Part shown: positions 50,588 to 60,880 of the stretch, one piece after another | Position numbering within the stretch: the stretch's first letter is position 1 | Layout of the letters: every line of letters begins with the position of its first letter | Assembly: GCF_007672725.1 (NCBI RefSeq) | Contig: NZ_VDTC01000001.1 | Span: 1-64,000 of the forward strand | DNA: 64,000 bases | Source: Corynebacterium aurimucosum ATCC 700975 | GTDB lineage: Bacteria > Actinomycetota > Actinomycetes > Mycobacteriales > Mycobacteriaceae | Direction of reading: 5' to 3' | The notes under the pieces: model-generated | What the model was told of the DNA's origin: nothing | What the model saw: the letters and a program-made list of their open reading frames with translations, nothing else | The model's database searches: none | Translations under genes and position numbers: made by a program

Positions 50588-52638
50588 GCGCGGGCAGACG
50601 CGATGATCTGCAGCACCTCCGCGCCATAGCGCTCCAGCTTGGAAGGGCCTACCCCGGAGATATCGAGCAGCTCCGCTTCGTTTGTGGGAAGCGCCTCCGA
50701 GATCGCTTGCAGGGTAGCGTCAGAGAACACGACATAAGCAGGTACCTGAGAGTCCTTCGCCACGGACGCGCGCCACGCGCGCAGTGCGTTGAAGACATCC
50801 TCATCGCCCTCGTATTCACACCACTCGTGGCGGCCTAAGACCTTTTCCGCTGGGCTGCTGAGCTGGCCCGAGCACACCCGGCAGCGGCGCGGGCGATAGC
50901 GGCGGTTGGAGGACTGGCTTTCTTCGATTCCCGGCACCACGCCATCCAAGAAACGAGTGCGCTCACGCGAGGCCCGCGAACCGGTGGTCTTTGCCAGAGC
51001 CCACGACAGGGCTAGGTGCTCGCGCGCACGAGTAATGCCGACATAAAATAGCCGGCGTTCTTCCTCCACGTGCTCATCGCCGGCCTTGATGGCGTGGTTG
51101 ATGGGCAGCAGTTTTTCGGTGAGGCCAACGAGGAAGACCGCATCCCACTCCAAGCCCTTGGCTGCGTGGATGGTGGCCAAGGTGACGCCCTCCATCGTGG
51201 GGTTGTGCTTGTTTTCGGAACGGCGGTGCAGCTCACCGAGCACGCCGGGAAGGTCGATGCCCTCGTGGTCCTCCACGATTTGTGCGATGAGATCCACCAG
51301 TGCGGTGAGCGACTGCCAGCGCTCACGGGCCTGCGCGCCCTGCGGCTCCGTGGCGGACAGCCCCAGCTCCACGAAGGCCGCGCGCGCCACGGCCACCGGA
51401 TCGTTCGGCAGATCATCGCGGCGGGTGGCGGCGATGAGCACGCGGATGGCCTCCAAGATCTCTGGGCGGCGGAAGAAGCCTTCACCGCCGCGGACCTGGT
51501 AGACCACTCCGGCGTCGGCAAGCGCCTGCTCAAACTGCTCCGACTGCGCGTTGATGCGGTAGAGGATCGCAATCTCCGAGGCCTTAACTCCCTGGTTGAG
51601 CAAGGTCAGAACCTGGCCCGCGACCTCCTTGGCCTCAATCTCCTCAGACTCATAGGCCTTAAACGTGGGCTCGGGGCCGGGCTCGCGCATACCCTGCAGC
51701 TCCAGACGGGTTCCCGCAGCGCGGCCCGAAGCCTTTGAGATAACTTCGTTGGCCAAGTCCGTCACCTGCGGGGTGGAGCGGTAGTCTCGCTGCAACTTCA
51801 CCACAGTGGCCTGCGGATAAGTGCGAGAAAAATTCAGCAAGTACTCCGGGGAAGCCCCGTTGAAGGAGTAGATGGTCTGGTTAGCATCACCCACAACCGT
51901 CAGGTCATCGCGCTCCCCCAACCACGCCTCCAACACTCGCTGCTGCAGCGGCGTGACGTCCTGGTACTCATCCACCACGAAGGTGCGGTACTGCTCACGG
52001 AATACCTCAGCCACCGAAGGAACGTTCTCGATGGCACCGGCGATATGCATGAGCAAATCATCGAAATCGAGGTACATGACATCCGGGGTGGCCTTCATGT
52101 CCTCATAGCGGCGGAAGACCTCCGCCACCTTGGCCGGGTCCCCCGGTGCCTCGCGGTCCGTGGATTCGATGATGCCGGGATAACCCTCGGGGCTGATCAG
52201 CGAGGACTTTGCCCACTCGATTTCCCCCAGGAAGTCACGGATGGTGTCCTTGTTGTTGTCCAATCCGAGTGAGCGCACCGCGCGCCCCACGAGGCTGAAC
52301 TTGTTGTCGATGAGCTGCCAAGGCAGATCCCCCGCAACCTGCGGCCAAAAGTACTTCAGCTGACGGCGCGCCGCGGCGTGAAAGGTTTGGGCCTGCACAC
52401 CCCCGACGCCCATGTGATTGAGACGCTCGCGCATTTCGCTTGCGGCACGAGTAGTAAACGTGACGGCCAGAACGCGTTGCGGGTTGACGAAGCCCTGGTC
52501 CACCATGTGGGCAATGCGATAGGTAATCGTGCGCGTTTTGCCCGTACCGGCACCCGCGAGGATGCAGACCGGGCCGCGCGGCGCCGTGGCTGCGGCCCGC
52601 TGGTCTTCATCGAGCAGGGACAGATCCGGTCTCATCAC
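50584..52638 (-). CDS. uvrD2: ATP-dependent DNA helicase UvrD2
   Basis: This 684-residue SF1A 3'-5' helicase carries Walker A GAGTGKT (about residue 30), VDEYQDVTPLQQ (motif II), TTIHAAKGLEW-type motif V (ATIHAAKGLEW) and VGITRAREHLALS (motif VI). The C-terminal region has CRVC with HEWC (a C3H zinc pattern in place of four cysteines) and an HRDC domain (residues about 610-684). These are the marks of actinobacterial UvrD2, which is essential in Mycobacterium. It overlaps the nudC end by about 30 bases and ends convergently with the ThiF-like gene. Confidence 0.93.
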   Translation of the reverse strand: MMRPDLSLLDEDQRAAATAPRGPVCILAGAGTGKTRTITYRIAHMVDQGFVNPQRVLAVTFTTRAASEMRERLNHMGVGGVQAQTFHAAARRQLKYFWPQVAGDLPWQLIDNKFSLVGRAVRSLGLDNNKDTIRDFLGEIEWAKSSLISPEGYPGIIESTDREAPGDPAKVAEVFRRYEDMKATPDVMYLDFDDLLMHIAGAIENVPSVAEVFREQYRTFVVDEYQDVTPLQQRVLEAWLGERDDLTVVGDANQTIYSFNGASPEYLLNFSRTYPQATVVKLQRDYRSTPQVTDLANEVISKASGRAAGTRLELQGMREPGPEPTFKAYESEEIEAKEVAGQVLTLLNQGVKASEIAILYRINAQSEQFEQALADAGVVYQVRGGEGFFRRPEILEAIRVLIAATRRDDLPNDPVAVARAAFVELGLSATEPQGAQARERWQSLTALVDLIAQIVEDHEGIDLPGVLGELHRRSENKHNPTMEGVTLATIHAAKGLEWDAVFLVGLTEKLLPINHAIKAGDEHVEEERRLFYVGITRAREHLALSWALAKTTGSRASRERTRFLDGVVPGIEESQSSNRRYRPRRCRVCSGQLSSPAEKVLGRHEWCEYEGDEDVFNALRAWRASVAKDSQVPAYVVFSDATLQAISEALPTNEAELLDISGVGPSKLERYGAEVLQIIASARA

Positions 52639-53341
52639 CGTGGAACCACTCCATAATCATCGTGTGTGCAATTGAGCCCTTGCGGGCAATGGTCAGTTCT
52701 GGCAGTTCAGCGCGGGACACCCACCGCACTTCCGCGAGCTCTCCGTCAGTATCGCACACGGGCCGGACATCCTCCGTGACCGCGGAAAAGCCCACCATCA
52801 ACGAACCGCTCGGTGGCCAGGGTTGCGAGCCCCAGTAGGTAACTGATTCAACGCGGCGACCGGTTTCTTCCAAAGCCTCGCGGACCATGGCCTCTTCGAG
52901 GGTCTCGCCGGGATCGACATAACCGGCAATGAGTGAAAAGAACCCTGAACGGTGCCGGTTGCGAGCCAGAAGAATACGGTCCGTTTCTGGGTGGCGGATG
53001 ATGCCGATGACGGCCGGATCGAGGCGCGGGAAAACGAGGCGCTCGCCGTCGTGGCCCACGGCCCCCGGGGCAGGATAGGACAGCTCACGCCCAGTGCGCG
53101 GATCAAAGCGCGCTTCACGACGGTTGCGAATCAGGTGCAGTGCTTTGAGGATATCGCGCTGCCCGTTGAAAAAGGTGGCATCGCGCAACGTCCCGAGCCG
53201 CTCGGCGGACTCAGTGCCCACGAGGAAAGCATGGATGGACCCGGCTGTCACCACGATATCCCCCGCCGGCTCAGCCAGGTAAACAGGTTGCCCTTGAGGC
53301 GTTACCGGAACGAGGCCGGCTTCGGTGACGGGCAGGAACAT
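52607..53341 (-). CDS. nudC: NADH/NAD-capping pyrophosphatase NudC-like Nudix protein, lacking zinc cysteines
   Basis: This 244-residue protein has the Nudix box GYVDPGETLEEAMVREALEETG (residues about 140-161) and the NudC-specific SQPWPPSGSLM motif (about 170). NudC hydrolyses NADH and removes NAD caps from RNA. The zinc ribbon normally lying between the N-terminal domain and the Nudix domain is gone: the segment FDPRTGRELSYPAPGAVGHD has no cysteines. Its ATG overlaps the channel gene's stop (TAATG), and its end overlaps uvrD2. Confidence 0.85.
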   Translation of the reverse strand: MFLPVTEAGLVPVTPQGQPVYLAEPAGDIVVTAGSIHAFLVGTESAERLGTLRDATFFNGQRDILKALHLIRNRREARFDPRTGRELSYPAPGAVGHDGERLVFPRLDPAVIGIIRHPETDRILLARNRHRSGFFSLIAGYVDPGETLEEAMVREALEETGRRVESVTYWGSQPWPPSGSLMVGFSAVTEDVRPVCDTDGELAEVRWVSRAELPELTIARKGSIAHTMIMEWFHGDETGSVPAR

Positions 53342-54453
53342 TAGTTGCCTTCGTCCTCATCTTCATCGGTATCTTCCACGGCTTGCTGCATCTCGTGCTT
53401 GATGTAGAGCAGGCGGTCACCGGGCTTGAGCGCGTAGGCATCTGCCGTGTCGACGCGGTGCAGCTCGTTATTACGCAGGACTGCCAAGACGATGTCCGCG
53501 AGGTGGCGCGGGTTGGAGCCCACCTCGAATTCGCGTACAGCGCGCTCGGCCACGGAAAAGCCCTCATTCGGAGAGAGGAGGTCCTCCATCATCTCCACCA
53601 CCGTTGGGGTGACGGTGGCAAGGCCCAGGAGGCGGCCGGCCGTTTCCGCGGAGGTGACCACCGAGTCGGCACCGGACTGCAGGAGAAGGTGGCGGTTTTC
53701 GGATTCACGCACAGACGCGACAACCTTAGCCTTCGGATTGAGCTCGCGCACAGACAACGTGCACAGCACCGCGGTATCATCCGTGGACGGCGTCACCACC
53801 ACGGAGGAGGCGTGCTGCGCGCCGGCGATGCGCAGGACATCCTGTTTGGTTCCGGAGCCATAGATGGTGACAAGGCCATGGTGCTCGGCGCTAGCTAGGG
53901 CCGCACGGTTATTGTCTACGACCACGATTTGGGAGGCTGGGACGTCATCGGCGATAAGCGCCGCGACCGCACCGGCGCCCTTGGTGCCATAGCCGATGAC
54001 GACGGTGTGGTTACGCAATTGCTTTCTCCAATTCTGGATTTCAAACGTGCGACGGGCTCGATCCGTCAGAACCGACAAGGTAGCACCGACCAACAAAACA
54101 AGGAAGAGCAGGCGGGCCGGAGTAACAATAACGAGGTTGATAAAGCGCGCCGTGGGGGTCACAGGGACGATATCGCCGTAGCCCACAGTGGTCAACGACA
54201 CCGCTGAATAATAGGCGGCATCGAGGAAGGACAGGTCTTCGCTGTAGCCATCGCCGTCGAAAAAGACGACGATGGTGACGAAGACCAACAGCCCCATGGC
54301 CCAAATAACGCGGCTTGCCAGCTGTTTCCACGGGCTGGTGCTCTGCGTGCGCGGAATCGTGATGACGTCGATCAGCGCATGATCTGGCTGCGAGGTCAGC
54401 TCAACCTGCGACAAGAAACGCGATGTAAAGCGTTTACCTAAGTGCTTGGGCAC
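53341..54453 (-). CDS. Potassium channel protein with RCK/TrkA domains
   Basis: This 370-residue protein is a two-helix K+ channel subunit of the KtrAB/MthK type (Rv3200c-like). The first helix is VIWAMGLLVFVTIVVFF, the pore has the selectivity filter TTVGYGD, and a second helix follows (INLVIVTPARLLFLVLLVG). The C-terminal part is a TrkA-N Rossmann domain (VVIGYGTKGAGAVAAL, then VVVDNN, the NAD-binding pattern) and a TrkA-C domain (about 280-350). It forms a tetramer in the membrane and responds to nucleotide. Its stop overlaps the nudC start. Confidence 0.9.
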   Translation of the reverse strand: MPKHLGKRFTSRFLSQVELTSQPDHALIDVITIPRTQSTSPWKQLASRVIWAMGLLVFVTIVVFFDGDGYSEDLSFLDAAYYSAVSLTTVGYGDIVPVTPTARFINLVIVTPARLLFLVLLVGATLSVLTDRARRTFEIQNWRKQLRNHTVVIGYGTKGAGAVAALIADDVPASQIVVVDNNRAALASAEHHGLVTIYGSGTKQDVLRIAGAQHASSVVVTPSTDDTAVLCTLSVRELNPKAKVVASVRESENRHLLLQSGADSVVTSAETAGRLLGLATVTPTVVEMMEDLLSPNEGFSVAERAVREFEVGSNPRHLADIVLAVLRNNELHRVDTADAYALKPGDRLLYIKHEMQQAVEDTDEDEDEGN

Positions 54454-54495
54454 GAAGTGCCAACCTCCCTAGACAGTGCGGATTTCCTCGTGAGA

Positions 54496-57400
54496 CTACC
54501 TTAGACTCAACCCCGGTGGCGTGGAAACTGCGGAGCTTAAAAGCTCAGCCAACCGTGCTCCGGTGGGCAAGTCATCTGGCTCCAAGAGATAGTTTTCATG
54601 CACGTAGAAGAACGCCGCGCGGACGGTCTCCACGCCGTGGATGCGCCGCCATGCTTCTGCGTATACAGCCAGCTGAATCTGCGCCGAGGCCAATGCGGCG
54701 CCCTGCGGGCGGCGGCCGGTCTTCCAGTCCACGATGAGCCAGGAGCCATCCGGCTGCTGGAACACCGCGTCCATGCGGCCGCGGACAACCGAGTCCCCAA
54801 TGGTGATCTCGAAGGGTGCCTCGACATAAGCGGGAGTGCGCTGTGCCCACTCGGAGGCCAGGAAAGACTCCTTGAGGGATTCCAAGTCATGGTCCGGTTC
54901 GTCGTGCGAGCCTGGCAGCTCGTCCTCCCCCAGCAAGGCTGGGGAACCGAAACGATCCTCCAGCCAGGCGTGGAAAGCTGTGCCGCGCTTGGCATAGGAA
55001 TTGGGCTTGAAGGGAATGGGGCGACGCTGGCGGCGCGCGAATTGGGTGGGATCCGCCGACATAGCCACCATGTCGGAGGCCGTCAGCTCGCCAGGCAGTT
55101 CAACATCGACCACGGGGGCTTGAAGGGCCTTGTGCTCTTCGATGAGCGCACTCGCCTCCTGCTCCCAGAGCCCGAAGACTTCGCCATCACGCAGCGCCGG
55201 TAAGTCCTCCATCGCCGCGCGCACCGCGTCTGCTGCTTTCAGCGCTTCCGCTTGCGGGGTCAGCGAGGGGAAAGACGCCTCTGCAACCGCGCCTTCCGCT
55301 TCTTCTTCCGGAACCTCGGGGACCTCCCAATGGACCACCAGATCTGGGTGTTTATCCGCCAGCAACTGCAGGTAGGAATAGGGTCCCTTCTTGTTCTTGC
55401 CCTTCATCCTGTTGGTGCCGGAGCCCGTCACCGTCAACGTGGACTCGGTGCGGGTCATGGCCACATAGAAAAGACGAGCTGCTTCCTCTGCTTGGAACTC
55501 GCGGTTTAGTTCTTTGAATGCTGTGCACGCCTTGTCGAAGTCGGTGCGTGTCACCGCATCCTCGGGGACATCAATGACGTCCTCATCGCCCGGGGCCTTC
55601 TCGATCTTGGTCAGGAAGGTTTCCGCCTGCGCCTTGTAGCTCGAGGAATCCGCATGTGCCACGCAGACGTGCTCCCATTCCAAGCCCTTGGCCTTGTGCA
55701 CCGTCATAATCTGCACGCGGTTGCGCACGAGCGGAACCTCTCCCAGCTCGAGTCCATCTTCCTTCTCCTTAGCCAGCGCAAGGTAGTCCAAGAGGCCCGC
55801 CAGGCCATCCCCGTGGAAGCCAGCGACGAAGTCAGCGAAGGCGTCGAGGTGCGTAGTCCCACCAGCCTTGCCGGAAGCGAGGACTTCGGTGCGCAGGCCG
55901 AAGAGAAGCTCAATGTCGGCGATGATGTCATTCAACGACTTCCCCAGGGAATAGGTGCGCAAGTAACGCAGCTTGGAGGAGACCTCCTCCATGCGTTCCA
56001 ATCCTTCGACGCTGTAGCGATCGCGCTCGCCGAGGTCTGCGAGGGCGTCGGCAAGCCCCAGCACCTGGTCCGGGCCCTCAGCAGTGATCTCCTCGACCTG
56101 GATAGCCAGGTGCTCCAAAGGATCACCGCCCTCCCACCGCGTGCGGCCCTCGGTGGCACCTGCCAGGTTGCGCTGACGCGAATGCAGCGCCTGGATATCG
56201 GCGATGCCCAAGCCGCACATCGGACCGGTCAGCACGCGCAATGCCGCCGCGCTGTCCTGTGGACGCACCAAGAGCGTAGCCACCGCCACGAGGTCTTGGA
56301 TCTCTGGCTGCCAGAGCAGGCCACCCAGGCCGAAGATCTCATTGGGCACGCCAACCTCGTCCAAAGCGGCGGCGATCAATGGCGATTGCCTATTGGTGCG
56401 CACGAGCACGGCGGCGCTGAAATCCTCGCCTTCCTGCGTGGACTCATAGAGCTGACGAAGGTGATCAGCAATGAAGGCACGCTCCTGGCCCTCCGAAGCG
56501 AAGTAACCCAGCTCAACCGTGCCGGCCGGTGCCGTGGGCTTGGGCGACAGCTCATCCACGGGGCGCTCGCCGGGGCTTGAGGAGAAGAGCTCCGAAGCCA
56601 CGTCATTGGCCAGCCCCAGCACCGTCGACGGGTTGCGCCACGAGGTGGTGAGCTGATCCTTCGGCGCCGGGGTGCCATCAGGCTGCGGAAAGTCCGTGAC
56701 AAAGGCCTCCAGGTTTTCGGCCGTCGCGCCACGCCAGCCATAGATGGACTGCATGGGATCACCAACCGCAGTAACAGATAGTCCCTCGCGCTCGCCACCA
56801 AAGAGGGAGCGCAATAGGATGCGCTGCGCGTGGGAGGTGTCCTGGTACTCATCCAACATGATGACGCGGTAGCGCGCGCTTTGTTGCTCACCCAGAAGCG
56901 GGAAGTTCTTGGCCAGGGTGGCGGCGATGGACATCTGCTCACCGAAGGTGATCACCCCGCGCTCCGCTTGCTCTTTCTTGAGAGCTTCCACCAAGGGCAG
57001 GTACTCCAAGCGCAGGCGCTGGGTATCCAAGTACTTCTGCAAGTCTTTGCCGAACTCGCCTTTAGTCCGCTTGCTCTTTTCTAGATCCTCAGCGGTCTTT
57101 CGGAAGATGTCCTCGTGCTCATAGAGATCCTGCGGATCTTTGAGCTCCCCGTCCATCGTTTCCGCGAGCTTGAGCAAGGTCGCGGTCACCGTGGCCACCG
57201 CGTTATCGGTGCTCAGCGAGCCCGTGTAGTTGCTGACCACCTCATGAGCGATGGCATAGCGTTCCGCCTCCGTGATGATGCGGGCATTCGGCTCCACCGG
57301 CATGAGCAAGCCATACTCGCGGACGAGATCGCCTGCATAGGAGTCATACGTGGACACGTTGGGAGCGATATTCTCCACCGCCTCAGCCGCCGGGCTGCCC

Positions 57401-57708
57401 GGAGCAAGGATTCCAGAAGATCGCAGCGTCAACAGCTGGCGGCGGATGCGCTGCTCCAGTTGCTGGGCCGCCTTGCGGGTAAAAGTGAGGCCGAGGACCT
57501 GCTCGGGCCTCACCAGACCATTCGCCACGAGCGAGACCACGCGTGAGGCCATCGTCTCCGTCTTACCAGCGCCGGCGCCGGCCACGACGAGTTTCGGACC
57601 GAGCGGGCCATCGATAACAGCGGCCTGTTCCGGGGTGGGAGGAAAAGGCTTGCCCAGCGCGGCAGCAAGCTCCTCAGGACTGAAGTGTTGAGCCGGATTC
57701 TTAGGCAT
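54496..57708 (-). CDS. adnB: AdnB-type helicase-nuclease subunit
   Basis: This 1070-residue subunit of the AdnAB double-strand-break end-resection machine has an SF1A motor with Walker A AGAGAGKTE (around 45), motif II MLDEYQDTSHAQ, IMTVHKAKGLEW and VAMTRTESTLT. The C-terminal nuclease domain has the RecB motif GRMDAVFQQPDGSWLIVDWKTG, with the catalytic Asp-Asp-Lys. AdnB is the main motor in mycobacteria. It overlaps the adnA stop by 8 bases, in the order adnA-adnB, as in mycobacteria (Rv3202c-Rv3201c). Confidence 0.92.
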   Translation of the reverse strand: MPKNPAQHFSPEELAAALGKPFPPTPEQAAVIDGPLGPKLVVAGAGAGKTETMASRVVSLVANGLVRPEQVLGLTFTRKAAQQLEQRIRRQLLTLRSSGILAPGSPAAEAVENIAPNVSTYDSYAGDLVREYGLLMPVEPNARIITEAERYAIAHEVVSNYTGSLSTDNAVATVTATLLKLAETMDGELKDPQDLYEHEDIFRKTAEDLEKSKRTKGEFGKDLQKYLDTQRLRLEYLPLVEALKKEQAERGVITFGEQMSIAATLAKNFPLLGEQQSARYRVIMLDEYQDTSHAQRILLRSLFGGEREGLSVTAVGDPMQSIYGWRGATAENLEAFVTDFPQPDGTPAPKDQLTTSWRNPSTVLGLANDVASELFSSSPGERPVDELSPKPTAPAGTVELGYFASEGQERAFIADHLRQLYESTQEGEDFSAAVLVRTNRQSPLIAAALDEVGVPNEIFGLGGLLWQPEIQDLVAVATLLVRPQDSAAALRVLTGPMCGLGIADIQALHSRQRNLAGATEGRTRWEGGDPLEHLAIQVEEITAEGPDQVLGLADALADLGERDRYSVEGLERMEEVSSKLRYLRTYSLGKSLNDIIADIELLFGLRTEVLASGKAGGTTHLDAFADFVAGFHGDGLAGLLDYLALAKEKEDGLELGEVPLVRNRVQIMTVHKAKGLEWEHVCVAHADSSSYKAQAETFLTKIEKAPGDEDVIDVPEDAVTRTDFDKACTAFKELNREFQAEEAARLFYVAMTRTESTLTVTGSGTNRMKGKNKKGPYSYLQLLADKHPDLVVHWEVPEVPEEEAEGAVAEASFPSLTPQAEALKAADAVRAAMEDLPALRDGEVFGLWEQEASALIEEHKALQAPVVDVELPGELTASDMVAMSADPTQFARRQRRPIPFKPNSYAKRGTAFHAWLEDRFGSPALLGEDELPGSHDEPDHDLESLKESFLASEWAQRTPAYVEAPFEITIGDSVVRGRMDAVFQQPDGSWLIVDWKTGRRPQGAALASAQIQLAVYAEAWRRIHGVETVRAAFFYVHENYLLEPDDLPTGARLAELLSSAVSTPPGLSLR

Positions 57709-60700
57709 TGGTCACCAGACCTCCTTCATTCATCACGGGGCAAATAGAGCGGATTGGGCAGCGATCACAATCGGCATTTTCGCGCGCGGTCAGATCCGGC
57801 CCGCGCAGCTCAGCCACGAGTGCGGGCAGCATTTGTGCAAATTCCGCAAGCTCTTCTGGGGGCTTGGTGGCTTGTTCTCGGGTGGGCACGGAGGCAGCGC
57901 TCGACCGCGGGAACACCAGAACACCACCGCCGCGCGCCAGGCCATCACCGGTCCGGATAGACACGTCATGAGATTCGCTACCTGGTTCTGCTGCAGCCCC
58001 GACGAGCTGGCCGTGTGCTAGCGCCAACTGATACGTCATGAGCTGAGTGTTGTCCTGGGCACTGGTCGCCGACGGGACTTTTGTCCCCGTCTTGAGATCC
58101 ACCACGACATAGTCCTCGCCGGCTTTTGCCAGCCGGTCGATGAACCCGCGGATGGTGACTTCGGGGCCAATATCCACGGTGACGGGGACCTCGACACCCA
58201 CGGGCTCGAGCGAGACTGAACTCGAGAGCACCCAGCCATGGGTGCGGTCGATGAGGCGTTCAAAGTCCGCGCGTTCAGCTTCCCGGTGCCACGCTGGGCC
58301 TTCCACAAGCGAGTCGAAAGCATCGAGCACCAGCCGCTTCGCAGGCTCAGCGGCCGCGCCGCGGCCTAAAGCCTCCAAGAAGGCATGCGCCAGGTTGCCC
58401 CGCACGAGGTTGATGTTCGAGGAATCATCTTCCACCAGCTGCCCCAACACGGCGTTGAGCGGGCACGTGAGCAGGGCATCGACCCGGGACGGCGATACTG
58501 TGCTCGAACCACGCAGCGGCAGCTCGGAGGCCACGCCGCGCGCGGCCCACCAGTGATCCGGATTCGCCCCGGGGACCCCAGCCTTTGCCAAACGTGCCAA
58601 CTGCCGTACCGCTTGGGAGCGCTCCGCCTCTCCGGTTTCCGGATCGGTAGCGCAGCGGCGTAGCTGCGCCACGAAGGAAGGCACTGACAACACCGAAACA
58701 TCGAGGGGATCCACTTCCTCATCACCACGTGAACCGCTGTGCAGTGTGACCGGGCTCGGATCCGGAACCTCGAGGCCCAACTCGCGCGGCCAGGCCTGGC
58801 GTGCCAAGCGCTTGCCGGCCTCCCGGCGCGCTTGTGCCCCGGGAACATCGACTCCGCGTGCAGAAAGGAATTCGTCGATGAAGCGGGAGGGTTCCTCCAC
58901 CACATCGCCCTCCGGCGAATCCACCGCCACGATGAGCAGGCGGCTCAAGTGGCGGGTGGTAGCCACGTGGAAGAGGCGGCGCTCCTCCGCTAAGCGCCCG
59001 GACACGTGGCTCACCGGTGTGCCGGGCGTGATGTCGCGGTCGATGAGATCAATGAGGTCTTCTTGCCCAAAGAGGGAGCCGGTCTCCCCCACCGAGGGCC
59101 ATGAGCCTTCTTGAACGCCCGCCACAATAACGGTGTCCCACTCGCGCCCCACCGCACCGTGCGCGGTGAGGATCTCTACCGCATCAGGCAAAGCTGTGCG
59201 GCGATCGCGCACGCCGGTAGGCAGCTCTTGCTCCGTGATGTGCAGGATGAAGGACTCCAACGATGCCGCCGGACGGCGCTCGGCGTAATCACCGGCAGCG
59301 TCGAACAACGCCATCATCGCATCCAGGTCGCGGTCTGCCTGGGAGCCCGCGGCACCACCGCGCAGAGCCGCTGCCTGCAGGCGCGTGTCCAAACCGGTGG
59401 CCTGCCACACCTCCCAGAGGACTTCCTCAACGGCAGCTCCCGCGCGCAGGGCCGCGCGCCCAGCAGACAGCACACCGCGAATGCGCGCCAGAATCGCTTC
59501 CTCGCGCTCCGTGAGGAGGTTGTTGAAGTCCGGCAACTCACCGTCCAGCAGCTCACGCAGCGATTCCATTCCGCGCTGCTCCGGCTTCCAACGGCGCAGG
59601 CCGCGGATGAGACGGCGCAGTGTTACCGGGTCAGCTCCACCGACAGGCCCAGTAATCAGGTCCTCGAGCTCTGCAGGATCGAGTTCGTTCTCCAAGGCAC
59701 GCAATGCTAAGAGCACTGCTTTGACCAAGCGCTGCTCCGCAAGCACGACGTCCGTGGGATTGATATGTACCGGCACGCCAGCGCTAAGCAGTGTGCGACG
59801 GGCGGGACCAATATCCCCGGTGGAGCGCACTATCACCGCGATATCGCGCCATTGCACCCCGTCTTCGAGGTGGCGGCGGCGAACCGTATTAGCCAATACA
59901 TCACGCAAAGTACCGCGGGAATCCACAACGCTGACGCACGCCGGGGAAGGCGTGCGGTGCGTAGAGCTCAGACGCAGCTCGTTCTCTGCCTCCCAGGTGG
60001 TGAGGAATTCCGAGTTGGCACCGCGGAAGGCAAAGACCGCTTGGTCGGGGTCACCACCAATCACTGTGAGGCGAGCGGTCTTCGCCAGCTCAGCAATCAA
60101 TTGCCCTGAGGTCGGGTCCAGCAGCTGGGCATCATCGACCACGATGGTGTGCCATGGATGCTCACGCAGCAGCTCCGGGCGCAGAAGAACCTGGCTAACC
60201 AGCTCCGCAGCGGAGTAGGAATGCGAACCCGCCAGCGCCTGGGTGCGCTCATATTCGCGCAGGAACTCGCCCGCGGCCGCCCACATGGGCCGGGAGTAGC
60301 GCTGTCCCAACTCCTCCAAATCTGAAGGCCCCAGGCCGCGTTCGATAGAGCGCAGCAACAGGTCACGCAGTTGGCGCGCAAACCCCACGTACTCAAGGGC
60401 TGGGCGCATCTCCTCCGGCCACGCGCCCCTGCCATCGGCAGCATGCCCCTGGAGCAATTCACGGATCACCGCATCCTGCTCAGCACCGGTAATGAGGCGC
60501 AGCTCTTCCTCGCTGCCTTGGCGCAGGAGCGCAAAAGCCAGCGAGTGCACCGAGCGCACCATCGAGGTCTGCGCGGCGTAGTCATCGAGGTTCTCAGCTA
60601 ACTCGCGCCGCAGCAACGAGCCGGATTCCTTGGACGGGGCAACGACAAGGATGCCGGAGGCATCGGCGCCGGCGTTCAGTTGTGCCAAGACAACGTCGAT

Positions 60701-60877
60701 AAGCAGGCTCGATACTCCCGACCCCGCCGCTCCCAAGACTCTCCACGTGCCCTGTTGCGGCAATGGCACGTCCCACGTGCGCGAGGCGGCACGACGTCTT
60801 CGGGGAATAAGGCGGACATCCGGCGAGGGGGGAAGCGTGACGCCGGTACGTGTGGGGGATTCGCTGCTGTACTTCAC
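57701..60877 (-). CDS. adnA: AdnA-type helicase-nuclease subunit with a degenerate Walker A
   Basis: This 1058-residue partner of AdnB has an SF1A-like motor whose Walker A reads GAAGSGVSS, so the invariant Lys is Val. Motif II VVDDAQLLDP is kept. The C-terminal nuclease has GFIDRLAKAGEDYVVVDLKTGT and an iron-sulfur cysteine set with CDRCPIRSIC. In mycobacterial AdnAB the AdnA motor is dispensable for translocation, so this loss may not be harmful. The nuclease and FeS parts look intact. The gene follows the TIGR02569 gene by only a few bases, so they are cotranscribed. Confidence 0.9.
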   Translation of the reverse strand: MKYSSESPTRTGVTLPPSPDVRLIPRRRRAASRTWDVPLPQQGTWRVLGAAGSGVSSLLIDVVLAQLNAGADASGILVVAPSKESGSLLRRELAENLDDYAAQTSMVRSVHSLAFALLRQGSEEELRLITGAEQDAVIRELLQGHAADGRGAWPEEMRPALEYVGFARQLRDLLLRSIERGLGPSDLEELGQRYSRPMWAAAGEFLREYERTQALAGSHSYSAAELVSQVLLRPELLREHPWHTIVVDDAQLLDPTSGQLIAELAKTARLTVIGGDPDQAVFAFRGANSEFLTTWEAENELRLSSTHRTPSPACVSVVDSRGTLRDVLANTVRRRHLEDGVQWRDIAVIVRSTGDIGPARRTLLSAGVPVHINPTDVVLAEQRLVKAVLLALRALENELDPAELEDLITGPVGGADPVTLRRLIRGLRRWKPEQRGMESLRELLDGELPDFNNLLTEREEAILARIRGVLSAGRAALRAGAAVEEVLWEVWQATGLDTRLQAAALRGGAAGSQADRDLDAMMALFDAAGDYAERRPAASLESFILHITEQELPTGVRDRRTALPDAVEILTAHGAVGREWDTVIVAGVQEGSWPSVGETGSLFGQEDLIDLIDRDITPGTPVSHVSGRLAEERRLFHVATTRHLSRLLIVAVDSPEGDVVEEPSRFIDEFLSARGVDVPGAQARREAGKRLARQAWPRELGLEVPDPSPVTLHSGSRGDEEVDPLDVSVLSVPSFVAQLRRCATDPETGEAERSQAVRQLARLAKAGVPGANPDHWWAARGVASELPLRGSSTVSPSRVDALLTCPLNAVLGQLVEDDSSNINLVRGNLAHAFLEALGRGAAAEPAKRLVLDAFDSLVEGPAWHREAERADFERLIDRTHGWVLSSSVSLEPVGVEVPVTVDIGPEVTIRGFIDRLAKAGEDYVVVDLKTGTKVPSATSAQDNTQLMTYQLALAHGQLVGAAAEPGSESHDVSIRTGDGLARGGGVLVFPRSSAASVPTREQATKPPEELAEFAQMLPALVAELRGPDLTARENADCDRCPIRSICPVMNEGGLVTNA

Positions 60878-60880
60878 GCC

